The notes under the pieces: generated by a model
Database searches by the model: none
Told to the model about the DNA's origin: nothing
The model's input: the letters and a program-made list of their open reading frames with translations, nothing else
From: Mesorhizobium kowhaii
GTDB taxonomy: Bacteria; Pseudomonadota; Alphaproteobacteria; Rhizobiales; Rhizobiaceae
Direction of reading: 5' to 3'
Length of the DNA stretch: 64,000 bases
Assembly: GCF_003253745.1 (NCBI RefSeq)
Contig: NZ_MZXV01000026.1
Location: 1-64,000, forward strand
Part shown: piece after piece, positions 55,963 to 64,000 of the stretch
How the letters are laid out: every line of letters begins with the position of its first letter
How positions within the stretch are numbered: position 1 is the stretch's first letter
Translations under genes and position numbers: made by a program

Positions 55963-57369
55963 ATGGCCGCCACCGCTACCATTGCATCATCGAGCATCGA
56001 AAGCTTCCGTTCCATCTTGCGCGGCGAGGTGCTGGAGCCGTCGCACCCTTCCTATGACGCGACTCGGGTCGTCTGGAACGGCATGATCGACCGCCGTCCC
56101 GCCCTCATCGCCCGCTGCCGGAATGCTGCGGATGTCGTGGCGTCGGTGAATTTTGCGCGCGAAAACGGGCTGGTGATCGCGATCCGCTCGGGCGGCCACA
56201 ATGTTGCAGGCTACGCCGTCTGCGACGGCGGGCTGATGATCGACATGTCGCTTATGAAGGGCGTACAGGTCGCGCCCGACCTCGACCGTGCCTTCGTCGA
56301 GGGCGGCGCCACCTGGGCCGATGTCGATGCGGCCACCACCCCGCTTGGCCGCGCCACGCCGGGCGGTCTCATCTCGGCGACGGGCGTTGCCGGCCTGACG
56401 CTTTCTGGCGGCATTGGCTGGCTGCGCGGCAGCCACGGTCTCAGCGTCGACAATCTGCTGGCCGCCGATCTGGTGACCGCCGATGGCAGCCTCATCCATG
56501 CCGACGCGATGCAGAACCCGGATCTCTTTTGGGCGCTGCGCGGCGGCGGCGGCAATTTCGGCGTGGTGACGAGCTTCGAGTTCAAGCTGCACCCGATCGA
56601 GCCGGAGCTGATGTTGTGCGGTCCGACCTATCCCGAGGAGCGTGCCAACGAGATCATTCCGCTCTGGCGCGACTTCATGCAGACCGCACCCGATCGCCTA
56701 AGCGGCCTAGCGGAATTCTCCACGCTGCCGGACGATCCCTCGATCCCCGAGCATGCAAGGGGCCGGCGCGTCCTCGCGCTCGCGCATGTCTATGACGGAC
56801 CGGCCGACGAGGGCGAGCGGGTCGTGGCGCCGTTGCGCAGCTTTGGGGAACCGCTCGTCGATTTCAGCGGCCGCATGGCATATTGCACCATCCAGTCGCT
56901 CTATGACGGCCTGTTCCCGAAAGGCCGCGACCACTGCTACTGGAAATCCACCTACCTCTCGCGCCTCGACGACGAGGTCATCGGGGAGATCACCGTGCGG
57001 ATGGCGAAGCGGCCCTCCGAAATGACCTTCGCCTCGATCTGGAAGTTCGGCGGTTTCGTCCAGCGCGTTGCAGCCGATGCGACTGCCTTCGGCGACCGTT
57101 CCATGCCGTTCATGCTGAGCATTGATGCGATCTGGCCAGGCGCTGACGAGGACGATGCGAACATCGGCTGGGTTCGCAACTGCTGGCAGGACATGCAGCG
57201 CTACTCGACCGGCCGCCTCTATCTAAACTTCCCCGGCCATGGCGAAGGAGCGGATCTCGTGCGCGACGCCTTCGGAGCCGAGGCTTACGCGCGGCTCGCC
57301 AAGATCAAGCACAGATACGATCCGGACAATCTGTTCCGCCTCAACCAGAACATCCTGCCAATGCACTGA
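55963..57369 (+). CDS. FAD-binding berberine-bridge-enzyme-type oxidoreductase
   Basis: 468 residues. The PCMH-type FAD domain has RSGGHNVAGYAVCDGGLMID, with the histidine that commonly carries FAD covalently, and GGIGWLRGSHGLSVDNL. The BBE C-terminus is intact (YDPDNLFRLNQNI). The second, cysteinyl FAD link of bicovalent relatives is not seen. Start at 55963 follows GAGGAG; the 11 codons upstream look non-coding. Oxidises an alcohol, sugar or amine-type substrate using oxygen; the divergent GlxA-type regulator suggests inducible expression. Confidence 0.9.
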   Translation: MAATATIASSSIESFRSILRGEVLEPSHPSYDATRVVWNGMIDRRPALIARCRNAADVVASVNFARENGLVIAIRSGGHNVAGYAVCDGGLMIDMSLMKGVQVAPDLDRAFVEGGATWADVDAATTPLGRATPGGLISATGVAGLTLSGGIGWLRGSHGLSVDNLLAADLVTADGSLIHADAMQNPDLFWALRGGGGNFGVVTSFEFKLHPIEPELMLCGPTYPEERANEIIPLWRDFMQTAPDRLSGLAEFSTLPDDPSIPEHARGRRVLALAHVYDGPADEGERVVAPLRSFGEPLVDFSGRMAYCTIQSLYDGLFPKGRDHCYWKSTYLSRLDDEVIGEITVRMAKRPSEMTFASIWKFGGFVQRVAADATAFGDRSMPFMLSIDAIWPGADEDDANIGWVRNCWQDMQRYSTGRLYLNFPGHGEGADLVRDAFGAEAYARLAKIKHRYDPDNLFRLNQNILPMH

Positions 57370-57666
57370 CGCACAATCCAAATCGGGCGTACGGTGCGAC
57401 TCTCGTTCGGCCGTGGTGGCTTTGATCGCGCTGAGTCGCGAGCGACGCCCGGCGTTGTCGCCGTGATGTCCGCTTTCAATCAGTGGCAGATCTGTCCCCA
57501 ACGTCCGAGATCAGGCGCAAAGCCGTCATGAAAACGGCCGCATTGGCGGCTGATGTCGGCCGCGGACGCAACGTCTAACCACACCCACCCGCTGCAGGTG
57601 TGGCCTTAAGTCGCAAACTATTGGCTTCCGAAAGCACGGCCTCGGGCGTTCGGGTCTCCATTTCCC

Positions 57667-58055
57667 TCAACGACGCGCCGCGTAGGTTACGTGGGGCGCC
57701 GGCCTACCGCCCGGTCTCCTGGATCGGCGCGAAGAGCTCCGACACTGACAGTCAACCGTGCCCGCTTGTATCGTCGTCCATCGCGAGCTGAGCTCTTCGC
57801 GCGCTGGCGCTCCGAAAATTCGCAGAGCCAAAAGTCCAATCACCCCGATCCGTTGCTTGATGATCCCGCGAGCACAAACGGACACGCCGTGGCAGTCCCC
57901 GTCGTCTGGTTCGATGTCGTTCGGATCAATGAAGCGCTGGAGCAAAACACCGGCTCGGACCCTGCTGCGGCATTAAGTCCCCAGACGGCGAGCAAAAGAT
58001 GAACCGCCCATAGAACCGGCGCGAGCAACGACGAGAGAACCGTTGCGGACCGCAT
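57667..58055 (-). pseudogene. Frameshifted small membrane protein gene
   Basis: The minus strand starts MRSATVLSSLLAPVLWAVHL and runs through one clear membrane helix with a soluble loop to about 57865, where the open frame becomes non-protein-like. A second frame then offers IGVIGLLALRIFGAPAREEL, a plausible second helix. The pattern resembles the short two- to four-helix proteins beside cytochrome oxidase genes, but no oxidase gene is near. A single indel near 57865 would join the two parts. Confidence 0.4.
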
Positions 58056-58337
58056 TGTTAACCCCTCTCGTAGAACCTTAGGACGGTAGCGCCTTTCTAT
58101 ATTACGCATCAGCCGCCTGTAACGTGAGGCGAAGCCTCGATGGCCTAGGAATAGCTCGATCTCGTAACCGACTAACGCCACCGGTTGCCAGGTCTGTTTC
58201 CAGCTTGTTTCTAGCGCAACGCCACGCTGACGACTGTCTAGCCAGCACGTGCAACGCACGTCTTGCAGGGGCCCCACAACTCACCCCGGCCCCCGCCACC
58301 GACGAACGCCGGCGGCGTAGTGTCAGCCGCCTCAGAC

Positions 58338-59108
58338 TTACCAGCGGCTGCCAAGCGGCGCGCGGCCTGCCGCCGGTCCAGCGCGATCGACGACGGACTC
58401 GGCGCTTTTGACCTCTGTCGGCTCGGCCACCCTGTCTACCGGCACCGAAGCCAACCTCGTTAACCGGGCGAGCGTTAGACTGACCTGCTTTGCAGTCCAA
58501 GCCCCTCCCCGCGGCGTTCGAATGCCCTGCTTCTCAAGTTCTACGGCAATTTGCCGAAGCGACTTTCCCGCCTGCTTAAGGGGTTGCACGATGCCCATAA
58601 CGCGCCGCGCGTTATCGTCTGCAGTCTGCTTCAAGGCGGCGATCCGTCGGTCGAGGCTGCCTTCGCGATAGCCCCCCAACTTGACACCTCGTACCTTGGC
58701 GGCGGCAAGAGCGGCCTTGGTCCGCTCGCCGATGAACTTGCGCTCCTTCTCGGCGAGCGCGGCGAACAGATGCATCTGGAAAGGGTCGGCATTCGGCATG
58801 GTCGCGACTTTGATGTTAGCGTGCTTCATGGTCCTGGCGATGAACTCGACATCGCGGGAAAGCCGATCAAGCTTGGAAATCAGAAGCTCGGCGCCCTTTC
58901 GCCTTGCGAGGTCTAGCGCTCTCGCCAATTCAGGCCTGTTGTCGTCCTTGCCAGACAGGATATCGCAAAACTCGCCAACGATCTCCCAAGGCACCTGAGT
59001 GAACGCGTGCAGGAAGATGTCAATGTCGCGCCGCTGCGCTTCCAGCCCTAAGCCGCTGCGGCCCTGCTCTTGCGTGGATACTCGCCTGTAAATGACAAAA
59101 CGCATCAT
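58338..59108 (-). CDS. Serine recombinase (resolvase/invertase family)
   Basis: 256 residues. The catalytic serine lies in [19 protein letters not shown] at the N-terminus, with [20 protein letters not shown] and an [15 protein letters not shown] helix completing the resolvase domain. A recombinase-type HTH segment follows ([35 protein letters not shown]). Too short for a large phage serine integrase. Start is uncertain: two adjacent ATGs at 59108 and 59105, weak ribosome binding site. It flanks the satellite-like module. Confidence 0.85.
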   Translation of the reverse strand: MMRFVIYRRVSTQEQGRSGLGLEAQRRDIDIFLHAFTQVPWEIVGEFCDILSGKDDNRPELARALDLARRKGAELLISKLDRLSRDVEFIARTMKHANIKVATMPNADPFQMHLFAALAEKERKFIGERTKAALAAAKVRGVKLGGYREGSLDRRIAALKQTADDNARRVMGIVQPLKQAGKSLRQIAVELEKQGIRTPRGGAWTAKQVSLTLARLTRLASVPVDRVAEPTEVKSAESVVDRAGPAAGRAPLGSRW

Positions 59109-59442
59109 AAACGCCCGTGTACTCAGCGGTGTGTAAAAAGTCAACGAAGGTTGCGCTTAACACACCCGTGACAGAAGCACTTTGGTGCGGTTCCGCTCGC
59201 CCTGCATCTGCAGCCATTGGAACATAGGCGAGCGCCCCGGCAATGGCGCTGAGACAAAAGCCATCCCGGCGGCGACCCGTGCTCGGAACTCGGTGGTTGG
59301 CGAACCCGAAATTGGCTCGCGTCGGGTCAATGGAGCCCGCACGATTGATCGAACGCCTTGGTCGGTCTCAGACACCGGGCGGGGCCGGTTCGTGCCTTTG
59401 CGGCCCGCCTGAGCGGCTTTGCGGCGGGGTCTCGAATGGAGC
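59109..59442. other. Gap between recombinase and terminase small subunit
   Basis: About 330 bp. An open minus-strand frame spans it but has no recognisable motif and overlaps the terminase gene; I do not call it. An element end could lie here, but no repeat was identified. Confidence 0.4.
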
Positions 59443-60009
59443 CTAAGGCTGGTTCGACCTTGCCCGTCTGGCTGCCTCGGAACGCCGGATGGCTTCAGCG
59501 ATCCCGATTTCGTCCGGCGGCTGAGCATTGTTCGGTCGAGCGTCGGGTTCGTCCTGGCTGGGCTGTGTTGCGGACGTCGGCTTAAACCTCCGCTCCCACT
59601 CCTGCAGTGACATTTGCCGGTTCGGCTCGCGCAGCGGCTCGCGCAGTGGTTTGCGGAGCACCGTCGTCAGCAGCTCGGCCTTGTCCGTGATCAGGCCAGC
59701 GATCTTCGCTCTGCCCAGAGAGGCCTGAACGGCAGCCCCATATTGATTTGTCATCATGGCGCCGAGCCGAGCTTCATCGAGTTCGCGAAGGATCGCATCG
59801 ACGGTGATCTCGTTTCGTTGGCTGGCCTTGGCCTGCAACTCGGCAACGCGTGCTTTCACCTCAGGATTTGTTAGGAGCTCGGAAGCACCTGCTCGCGCGG
59901 TCGCATCTGTCTTTGCGGCATAGCCTGCGGCCTTGTAGGCAGCAGTGGCGTTCATCGCCTTTGCCACAAGATTCTGGGCGAAGCGTTCTTGTCTCGTATT
60001 CAGCGGCAT
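59443..60009 (-). CDS. Phage terminase small subunit
   Basis: 188 residues of the Terminase_2-like family: RQERFAQNLVAKAMNATAAY then AGYAAKTDATARAGASELLT form the HTH DNA-recognition part, and NEITVDAILRELDEARLGAM with ASLGRAKIAGLITDKAELL the rest. A basic, low-complexity tail (LREPLREPNRQ) follows. No large terminase, portal or capsid gene is adjacent. In satellites, a lone TerS redirects a helper phage's packaging; this role is inferred from context. Confidence 0.85.
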   Translation of the reverse strand: MPLNTRQERFAQNLVAKAMNATAAYKAAGYAAKTDATARAGASELLTNPEVKARVAELQAKASQRNEITVDAILRELDEARLGAMMTNQYGAAVQASLGRAKIAGLITDKAELLTTVLRKPLREPLREPNRQMSLQEWERRFKPTSATQPSQDEPDARPNNAQPPDEIGIAEAIRRSEAARRARSNQP

Positions 60010-60115
60010 AGCGGTCGTTTATACCACAGCGCAAGAACCTCCACTAGCTGAGCTAGAGGCTATCGGCTTGCCAACGTCGCGGAACAAGTGCCGAGCAAAG
60101 AGAGTTCCGATTCTC

Positions 60116-60949
60116 CTATTGCTGCGATGGAGGAAATCCGCGCTCTGCCGCTCCCTCTGTGCCGATGTGACCAATAAGAATTCGGCCATCGTCGACCCAC
60201 GTGATCGAAAGGCCGGCATCGGCAAGCTTCGGCGCGAGGTCCTTGAGCGCGGCCGAGAAAGTAATGAAGAGATCGTCATCGACTTCCGCAAGTGACGTCC
60301 ATAACTGCTCCGAGGTGCCAATCCAATCGCGGCGCCCAGCCATCAACAGCCCAATGGCCTTCGCGATTGGCCCGCCGTATCGGAGCATGTTTGTGAACGC
60401 AGTGGGAAACACCTTCACCGAACCACCGGACACGGACTCTATCCATTCGATTTCGGCGTTGATCCAAGTCTTCAGCGGGAGCGGGTACTCGCCGAAGAGG
60501 TTGGTGTATTGATCGGCGATGACATTGTTATGAGGTGTCAGGACTGCCCAGCAACAAGTCACCGGCAAACCGGGCACGATTGGCTCCGCGGATCCGCCGC
60601 TGTCAATTTTCCATGCGACGACTGGCGTCTTCAGCACTTGCTGGCCGTCAAAATTGCCATCTGACAGTGGCAGGAGATAGATTAGGTCAAAGCCCGGCAA
60701 GGCCGGGACAATAGTCGTCTTCTCGGTCGACGTGCCATTGATCCTGAGATCTCCGAAGCCGATGTTGCGGCTGCGGATGAGCCCACGCAGCAGCTTGCGC
60801 GCCGCGTCCTCGCCAGACGTTTCGCCCGTGGGCAAGGCTGAATTGGCAAGGTGTTCCAGGTCCACACTTTCCTGAGCCTCGATTTCGGTCAGGATGGCGG
60901 CCTGACGTCGGATCAGATCATGAATGGGATTTGAGTTTCTGACTGTCAT
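60116..60949 (-). CDS. Unknown protein of the satellite-like module
   Basis: 277 residues starting MTVRNSNPIHDLIRRQAAIL, preceded by GGAGG six bases upstream; a longer frame begins at 61066 but lacks support. N-terminal helix pair, then a mixed alpha/beta region (ALPGFDLIYLLPLSDGNFDG; VTCCWAVLTPHNNVIADQYT) and a C-terminal strand (LSITWVDDGRILIGHIG). Not recognised. Lies between terS and the ATPase gene on the same strand. Confidence 0.7.
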   Translation of the reverse strand: MTVRNSNPIHDLIRRQAAILTEIEAQESVDLEHLANSALPTGETSGEDAARKLLRGLIRSRNIGFGDLRINGTSTEKTTIVPALPGFDLIYLLPLSDGNFDGQQVLKTPVVAWKIDSGGSAEPIVPGLPVTCCWAVLTPHNNVIADQYTNLFGEYPLPLKTWINAEIEWIESVSGGSVKVFPTAFTNMLRYGGPIAKAIGLLMAGRRDWIGTSEQLWTSLAEVDDDLFITFSAALKDLAPKLADAGLSITWVDDGRILIGHIGTEGAAERGFPPSQQ

Positions 60950-61103
60950 CGTTGCCTCCATATTTGCCCGGATCCGCCGGGTGTCGGTGCGACCGAGTCG
61001 CCGAAAGCGCGGTGCCAACGGCAAGTTGAACTGCACCATCCCTCCGCTCATCGAAGATGTCGGCATCGGTCAGTTTTTCTTTTTGTCCCTCGGACAGGGC
61101 GTT

Positions 61104-61273
61104 TGCCGAACTCATCCTGCCGTACTCGACTTTGCCGAAGCGGCTCGTATGCGGCAGGGGAGCCGTACCCTCCCCCACCCCTACGGGGTGAGGGTACGGC
61201 ATCCCTTCCTCGCCTGCCTTGCTGCCGAGGGTTGCCGAACCATGCCGAACCCGGAGTGTGCGTCAGTTCGGCA
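61104..61273. repeat. Iteron-like TGCCGAA repeats beside the ATPase gene
   Basis: TGCCGAA occurs at 61104, 61133, 61233 and 61243, and inverted (TTCGGCA) at 61267. Five copies in 170 bp is far above chance for a 7-mer. An AT-rich run (TTTTTCTTTTTG, about 61072-61084) lies next to them. Together with the adjacent ATPase this resembles a replication origin. The spacing is irregular, so it may instead be an operator array. Confidence 0.5.
61162..61200. terminator. Strong hairpin between the ATPase gene and the next gene
   Basis: GCCGTACCCT pairs with AGGGTACGGC over ten bases, and an inner CACCCC/GGGGTG stem closes a three-base loop with a small C bulge. It lies just beyond the ATPase stop on the minus strand. 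No T-run follows in that direction, so it may be a weak terminator, an mRNA stabiliser or part of an origin. Confidence 0.55.
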
Positions 61274-62705
61274 GCGCATCGTCATCGCCTCCTTCGCTCC
61301 GGCCGGCCTCGTAGAACTCCTTCATCTCGCGTTGGTCCGTGCGGCGCTTGACGATGCTGATGGCCTTGTTGCGCAGCCATGTCGCAAGGATCGTCCTGAC
61401 CTTGGCGCGCGCCCGGTTCTGTTCGGCTGCGCGCTCGGCTCGTCCGATATTACGTCCGACATCGAGGTCGAGGATGTCGGCGACGGCATAGCCACCCCAG
61501 TCCGGAGATTGTTCGCTGGCACGGTAATCATGGGTCGCGAAGGCCTGCTGGACGCGCTCAAGGTCGGCGACACTGACATCGTCGAAGGGCTTTGGTGGAT
61601 CGGCCCTGACGAAACGCCCGTCGCGCCATCTCAAGCCGTAGGGCTGGCCCTTCGGTCCGTAGTTGATCTTCTTGACCTCCAGAATCCGTTGCGTCTCGTC
61701 GGCCTCACTGCCGTCGCCTGCAATAACGCGGCGCAGGTAGAGCCGTGACCTGACCGAATTGCTCCACGCCGTCGATCCCGACATGCCCGTCCCGGAACTC
61801 ATGCCGGAGAGGCTTGGATGGCCGAGCAAGAGGATTGCACAATCGTGGTCGATCGCGAGCCCGCGCAAAAGTCCGACGAAATGCTTGACGAGAGACCGGT
61901 TGTTTTCGTTGCCGCTGAAAATATCGGCGAGGTTATCGAGAATAAGCAGCACGGGCTCGATTTCCCGGAGCTTGGCGTCCAACTGTTCGAACAGCCGGGT
62001 CGTTTTGAGCTTGCCGCCGGGCGCCTCATTGGCCAGCGTCGCATCCTGCCCGACCATGTAGACGATCTCCAGGTTGGCGGCATTGGCCAGGTCAATGTCG
62101 TCAGCGACGCTAATCTCGTACAGCCGATTGTGGATTTCCGTCCTGTCTTCCTCGGCTGACATGTAGACGACAGGGCCGCAGGCGACGGCAATTCCGAGCC
62201 ATGTCGTTTCGGCGGCAATGGCAACGGCAAGCTGCAGGGCCAGCAGGCTCTTACCGGTCGAGCCGTCGCCCGAAAGCAGCGTAATGTTGCGGCAAGGGAT
62301 CAAGCTTGCCCCGTCGACGAAGGCGCGCGGCGGCGGTGCGATACCGGCATAGATCGCGGCGCTGAACGAGGCGAGCGGCGGCAATGGTTCGCCTCGTAAG
62401 GGCAATGGTAGATTCCGCTCCGACCGCTTGCGCAGAGCGCGAAACGCTACGGCTGCCTCGGAAAAGGCTGCGGTATCTTCAATGCGCTCCGCTGGGGTGG
62501 TGTCGGGCGCCGGAGGGACGGTCTCGGACGGAGGCTCGTTGGGGCCGGCGTCCGCGTCCACAAGTTGTGAGAGTCGGATACGCTCCAGGGCTGCGAATAT
62601 TGAAATAGGCTCGGCCTGGTCTGCCATCGCGCTTGCCCCGTATACGCCCTCATCGATGCCAACCGCAGCCGCGTGCGCCGTTGGGTCAACAGCAGAAATG
62701 AGCAT
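61263..62705 (-). CDS. RepA-like AAA/RecA-type ATPase (mobile-element replication)
   Basis: 480 residues. N-terminal ~110 residues are low-complexity and Pro-rich. The RecA-like core follows: NITLLSGDGSTGKSLLALQL (Walker A), VVYMSAEEDRTEI, VLLILDNLADIFSGNENN (Walker B) and CAILLLGHPSLSGMSSGTG, typical of plasmid RepA/phage DnaB-like helicases of the AAA_25 type. The C-terminus is basic and helical and may bind DNA. Its placement beside iteron-like repeats suggests element replication. Confidence 0.88.
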   Translation of the reverse strand: MLISAVDPTAHAAAVGIDEGVYGASAMADQAEPISIFAALERIRLSQLVDADAGPNEPPSETVPPAPDTTPAERIEDTAAFSEAAVAFRALRKRSERNLPLPLRGEPLPPLASFSAAIYAGIAPPPRAFVDGASLIPCRNITLLSGDGSTGKSLLALQLAVAIAAETTWLGIAVACGPVVYMSAEEDRTEIHNRLYEISVADDIDLANAANLEIVYMVGQDATLANEAPGGKLKTTRLFEQLDAKLREIEPVLLILDNLADIFSGNENNRSLVKHFVGLLRGLAIDHDCAILLLGHPSLSGMSSGTGMSGSTAWSNSVRSRLYLRRVIAGDGSEADETQRILEVKKINYGPKGQPYGLRWRDGRFVRADPPKPFDDVSVADLERVQQAFATHDYRASEQSPDWGGYAVADILDLDVGRNIGRAERAAEQNRARAKVRTILATWLRNKAISIVKRRTDQREMKEFYEAGRSEGGDDDALPN

Positions 62706-62837
62706 TGGTGGTCCCCTGGTCAGGTTCCGCCGGCGCTATTTATGATGCACGGGCTTCGGCATCCGATGCGGGTCGTTCATGTGCATCCTGCCGACCATGG
62801 CCGCCGCATCCGCGCTCACTAGCGCCGGCGGGCCATG

Positions 62838-63026
62838 CTATGCGTAGAGCTTCTTCAGACGCTCGACCTCCGAGATAGGAAGCTTCTCGACGCCACCGAA
62901 CTCGACGGTTTTCACCTCCCCGTTTTCGGCAGCGCGACGAAGCCGCTTTTCCGGAATTCCCGTTTCCCGGGCTGCATCGCGGATTGAAACGCCGCTGCGG
63001 CGCTCGCTCTCTTTTCCATCAGACAT
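62838..63026 (-). CDS. AlpA/excisionase-like HTH protein
   Basis: 62 residues, with VSIRDAARETGIPEKRLRRA forming a MerR/excisionase-type helix-turn-helix and KLPISEVERLKKLY the closing wing. Proteins of this size regulate integrase or act as recombination directionality factors. It is divergent from the zinc-finger and integrase genes, 137 bp away, and upstream of the ATPase, the expected position for a master regulator of a satellite or prophage. Confidence 0.8.
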   Translation of the reverse strand: MSDGKESERRSGVSIRDAARETGIPEKRLRRAAENGEVKTVEFGGVEKLPISEVERLKKLYA

Positions 63027-63163
63027 CGCCTGTCCTCCTCACCGAATTGCGGACAGACCATAGCTCGAAGACAACAATGATACAAGTTACGCCATGTTAT
63101 TCCGCATCATGAAGTGACGTTGCATTTTGTTCCGTGACGCGGTAGGGAACGGGGTGCAACGAA

Positions 63164-63907
63164 ATGGGACGCGTGGGAATGCCAGAACACTATCCGATCC
63201 ATTTTACCGGTCGGCGATGGCCGGCCGTCCTGGCCACAAGTGTCTCGCATGTGCTTGTGCCTGTTGCCGGCGACCCGCAAGGCTACGAGACGGTATCGGT
63301 TTCGCGAGTCGAAGTCCGCGGCGACGGGCGCCGGTGGAGAACCACGAAGGCGCTCGGCCTCTGGAGAACGTTCAGCGAGATAGAAACTTCCGATCCAGCG
63401 CAGGTCATGGGTTTTGTCATGCGTTATGGTGATCCCAACCAGAAGCCCGACGACCTACCTCTTGAACAACCATCGCCGCCCGTACGCACGTTCTACAGCT
63501 ACAAATGGGACGAACTTGCTGGCGTGCTGCGTCTGATCGGCGACTGCTGGCAGAAGGAGCCTGGCTGGGGACCCAGGGACGACGGCGCGGAAGAGGCCGG
63601 CGCCGATGGCGCGTGCCATGTGCGGGATGGCGAACCGTCCGAGCAGGTTCACCGTTTTATTCATAGCGACCTAGCCGGGTGGAAGCCTATAATCGGCCGT
63701 TTCGACAGCAGGACGGGTTTCCGTCTCGATGCTTCCAGCTTGGCCGACTTCATGGTCGCTAGCGCCGTGCAACACCTGTTCCGGCGGATGCCGCTCAAGC
63801 GTTGCGCGTTCTGCAGCCACTGGTTTGCCTTCGAACGAACGAACATGAAGACATGCAGCAACGCGTGCCGGAACGCACTGTCGCGGGATACCAGGAGCAA
63901 CGACTAA
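63164..63907 (+). CDS. Hypothetical protein with C-terminal zinc ribbon
   Basis: 247 residues, start possibly five codons later at 63179. The N-terminal ~100 residues are beta-rich and unrecognised. The C-terminus holds CAFCSHWFAFERTNMKTCSN followed by ACR, a CxxC...CxxxC zinc ribbon, similar to the CGNR-like tails of mobile-element proteins. Stop and integrase start share a base (TAATG), so it is coupled to the integrase and may regulate it or assist integration. Confidence 0.7.
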   Translation: MGRVGMPEHYPIHFTGRRWPAVLATSVSHVLVPVAGDPQGYETVSVSRVEVRGDGRRWRTTKALGLWRTFSEIETSDPAQVMGFVMRYGDPNQKPDDLPLEQPSPPVRTFYSYKWDELAGVLRLIGDCWQKEPGWGPRDDGAEEAGADGACHVRDGEPSEQVHRFIHSDLAGWKPIIGRFDSRTGFRLDASSLADFMVASAVQHLFRRMPLKRCAFCSHWFAFERTNMKTCSNACRNALSRDTRSND

Positions 63908-64000
63908 TGGCATCAGTCCGCAAGCTGAAGAAAAAGAACGGCGCGGTCTTTTATCAGGCCCTGTGGAGCGTTCGCGATCTCGATGGGACACGTCGTCAGC
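63907..64000 (+). CDS. Tyrosine integrase, 5' end only (window edge)
   Basis: 31 codons before the window ends: MASVRKLKKKNGAVFYQALW then SVRDLDGTRRQ. This is the arm-binding (AP2-like) start of phage-type integrases, where xFYQALW and DLDGxRR are typical. The catalytic domain lies outside the window. It reads away from the AlpA-like gene, so the attachment site should be at the right-hand end, beyond 64000. Confidence 0.75.
   Translation, partial: MASVRKLKKKNGAVFYQALWSVRDLDGTRRQ

Noticed and set aside
58338..64000. Complete prophage
   Set aside because: Only the terminase small subunit represents virion assembly; no capsid, portal, tail or lysis genes are visible.

Overview
The window reads as chromosome of a Rhizobiales alphaproteobacterium, most likely Mesorhizobium or a close relative. 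Evidence: high GC, the gene neighbourhood tatD–metG–holB–tmk–dac–rlpA, two kinds of dispersed palindromic intergenic repeat, and rhizobial-looking regulators. No taxonomic search was possible, so this is inference.

Positions 1–12500 are ordinary core chromosome: MazG, an aromatic/aspartate aminotransferase, an ECF sigma/anti-sigma pair, a Bax-inhibitor-1 membrane protein, aldose-epimerase-like and GST proteins, an exported helical-repeat protein, an agmatinase-family protein, then a PhnP-like hydrolase–TatD–MetRS operon. Between metG and holB a 2.1-kb two-gene insert (frameshifted PLP enzyme plus a coupled HExxH protein) is bracketed by two copies of the holB 3' end. Core genes resume at 14979–19383: holB, tmk, a D,D-carboxypeptidase-like protein with altered catalytic motifs, and rlpA.

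From 20459 to 41300 the region is accessory. It starts with a large RTX protein. Then come layered insertions around tRNA-Ser(UGA): a decayed integrase and a 39-nt tRNA fragment at 23240–23567, a 3.3-kb scar with ATP-dependent DNA-ligase tails and small ORFs, an N-terminally truncated tyrosine integrase, a second tRNA fragment, and an intact tRNA-Ser. Downstream lie two unknown genes and a complete five-gene Druantia type I anti-phage operon (druA–E, minus strand).

Positions 41306–54453 carry a cluster of mostly exported proteins: a membrane-anchored wHTH/TolB-like/TPR regulator, an outer-membrane-type protein, a basic exported protein, a DUF1254/DUF1214 protein, a PAP2 acid phosphatase fused to DUF1254/DUF1214, an arylsulfatase, an eight-CXXCH cytochrome with HEAT and TPR repeats, and a small exported protein. 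I infer a periplasmic scavenging or redox system of unknown substrate; it is the least explained multigene system here. A divergent GlxA-type regulator and FAD oxidoreductase follow.

Positions 58338–64000 carry a serine recombinase and then a phage-satellite-like module: terminase small subunit, an unknown protein, a RepA-like ATPase next to iteron-like TGCCGAA repeats and a strong hairpin, an AlpA/excisionase-like HTH, and divergently a zinc-finger protein and a tyrosine integrase cut by the window end. No capsid, portal or large terminase gene is visible, which suggests a satellite rather than a full prophage.
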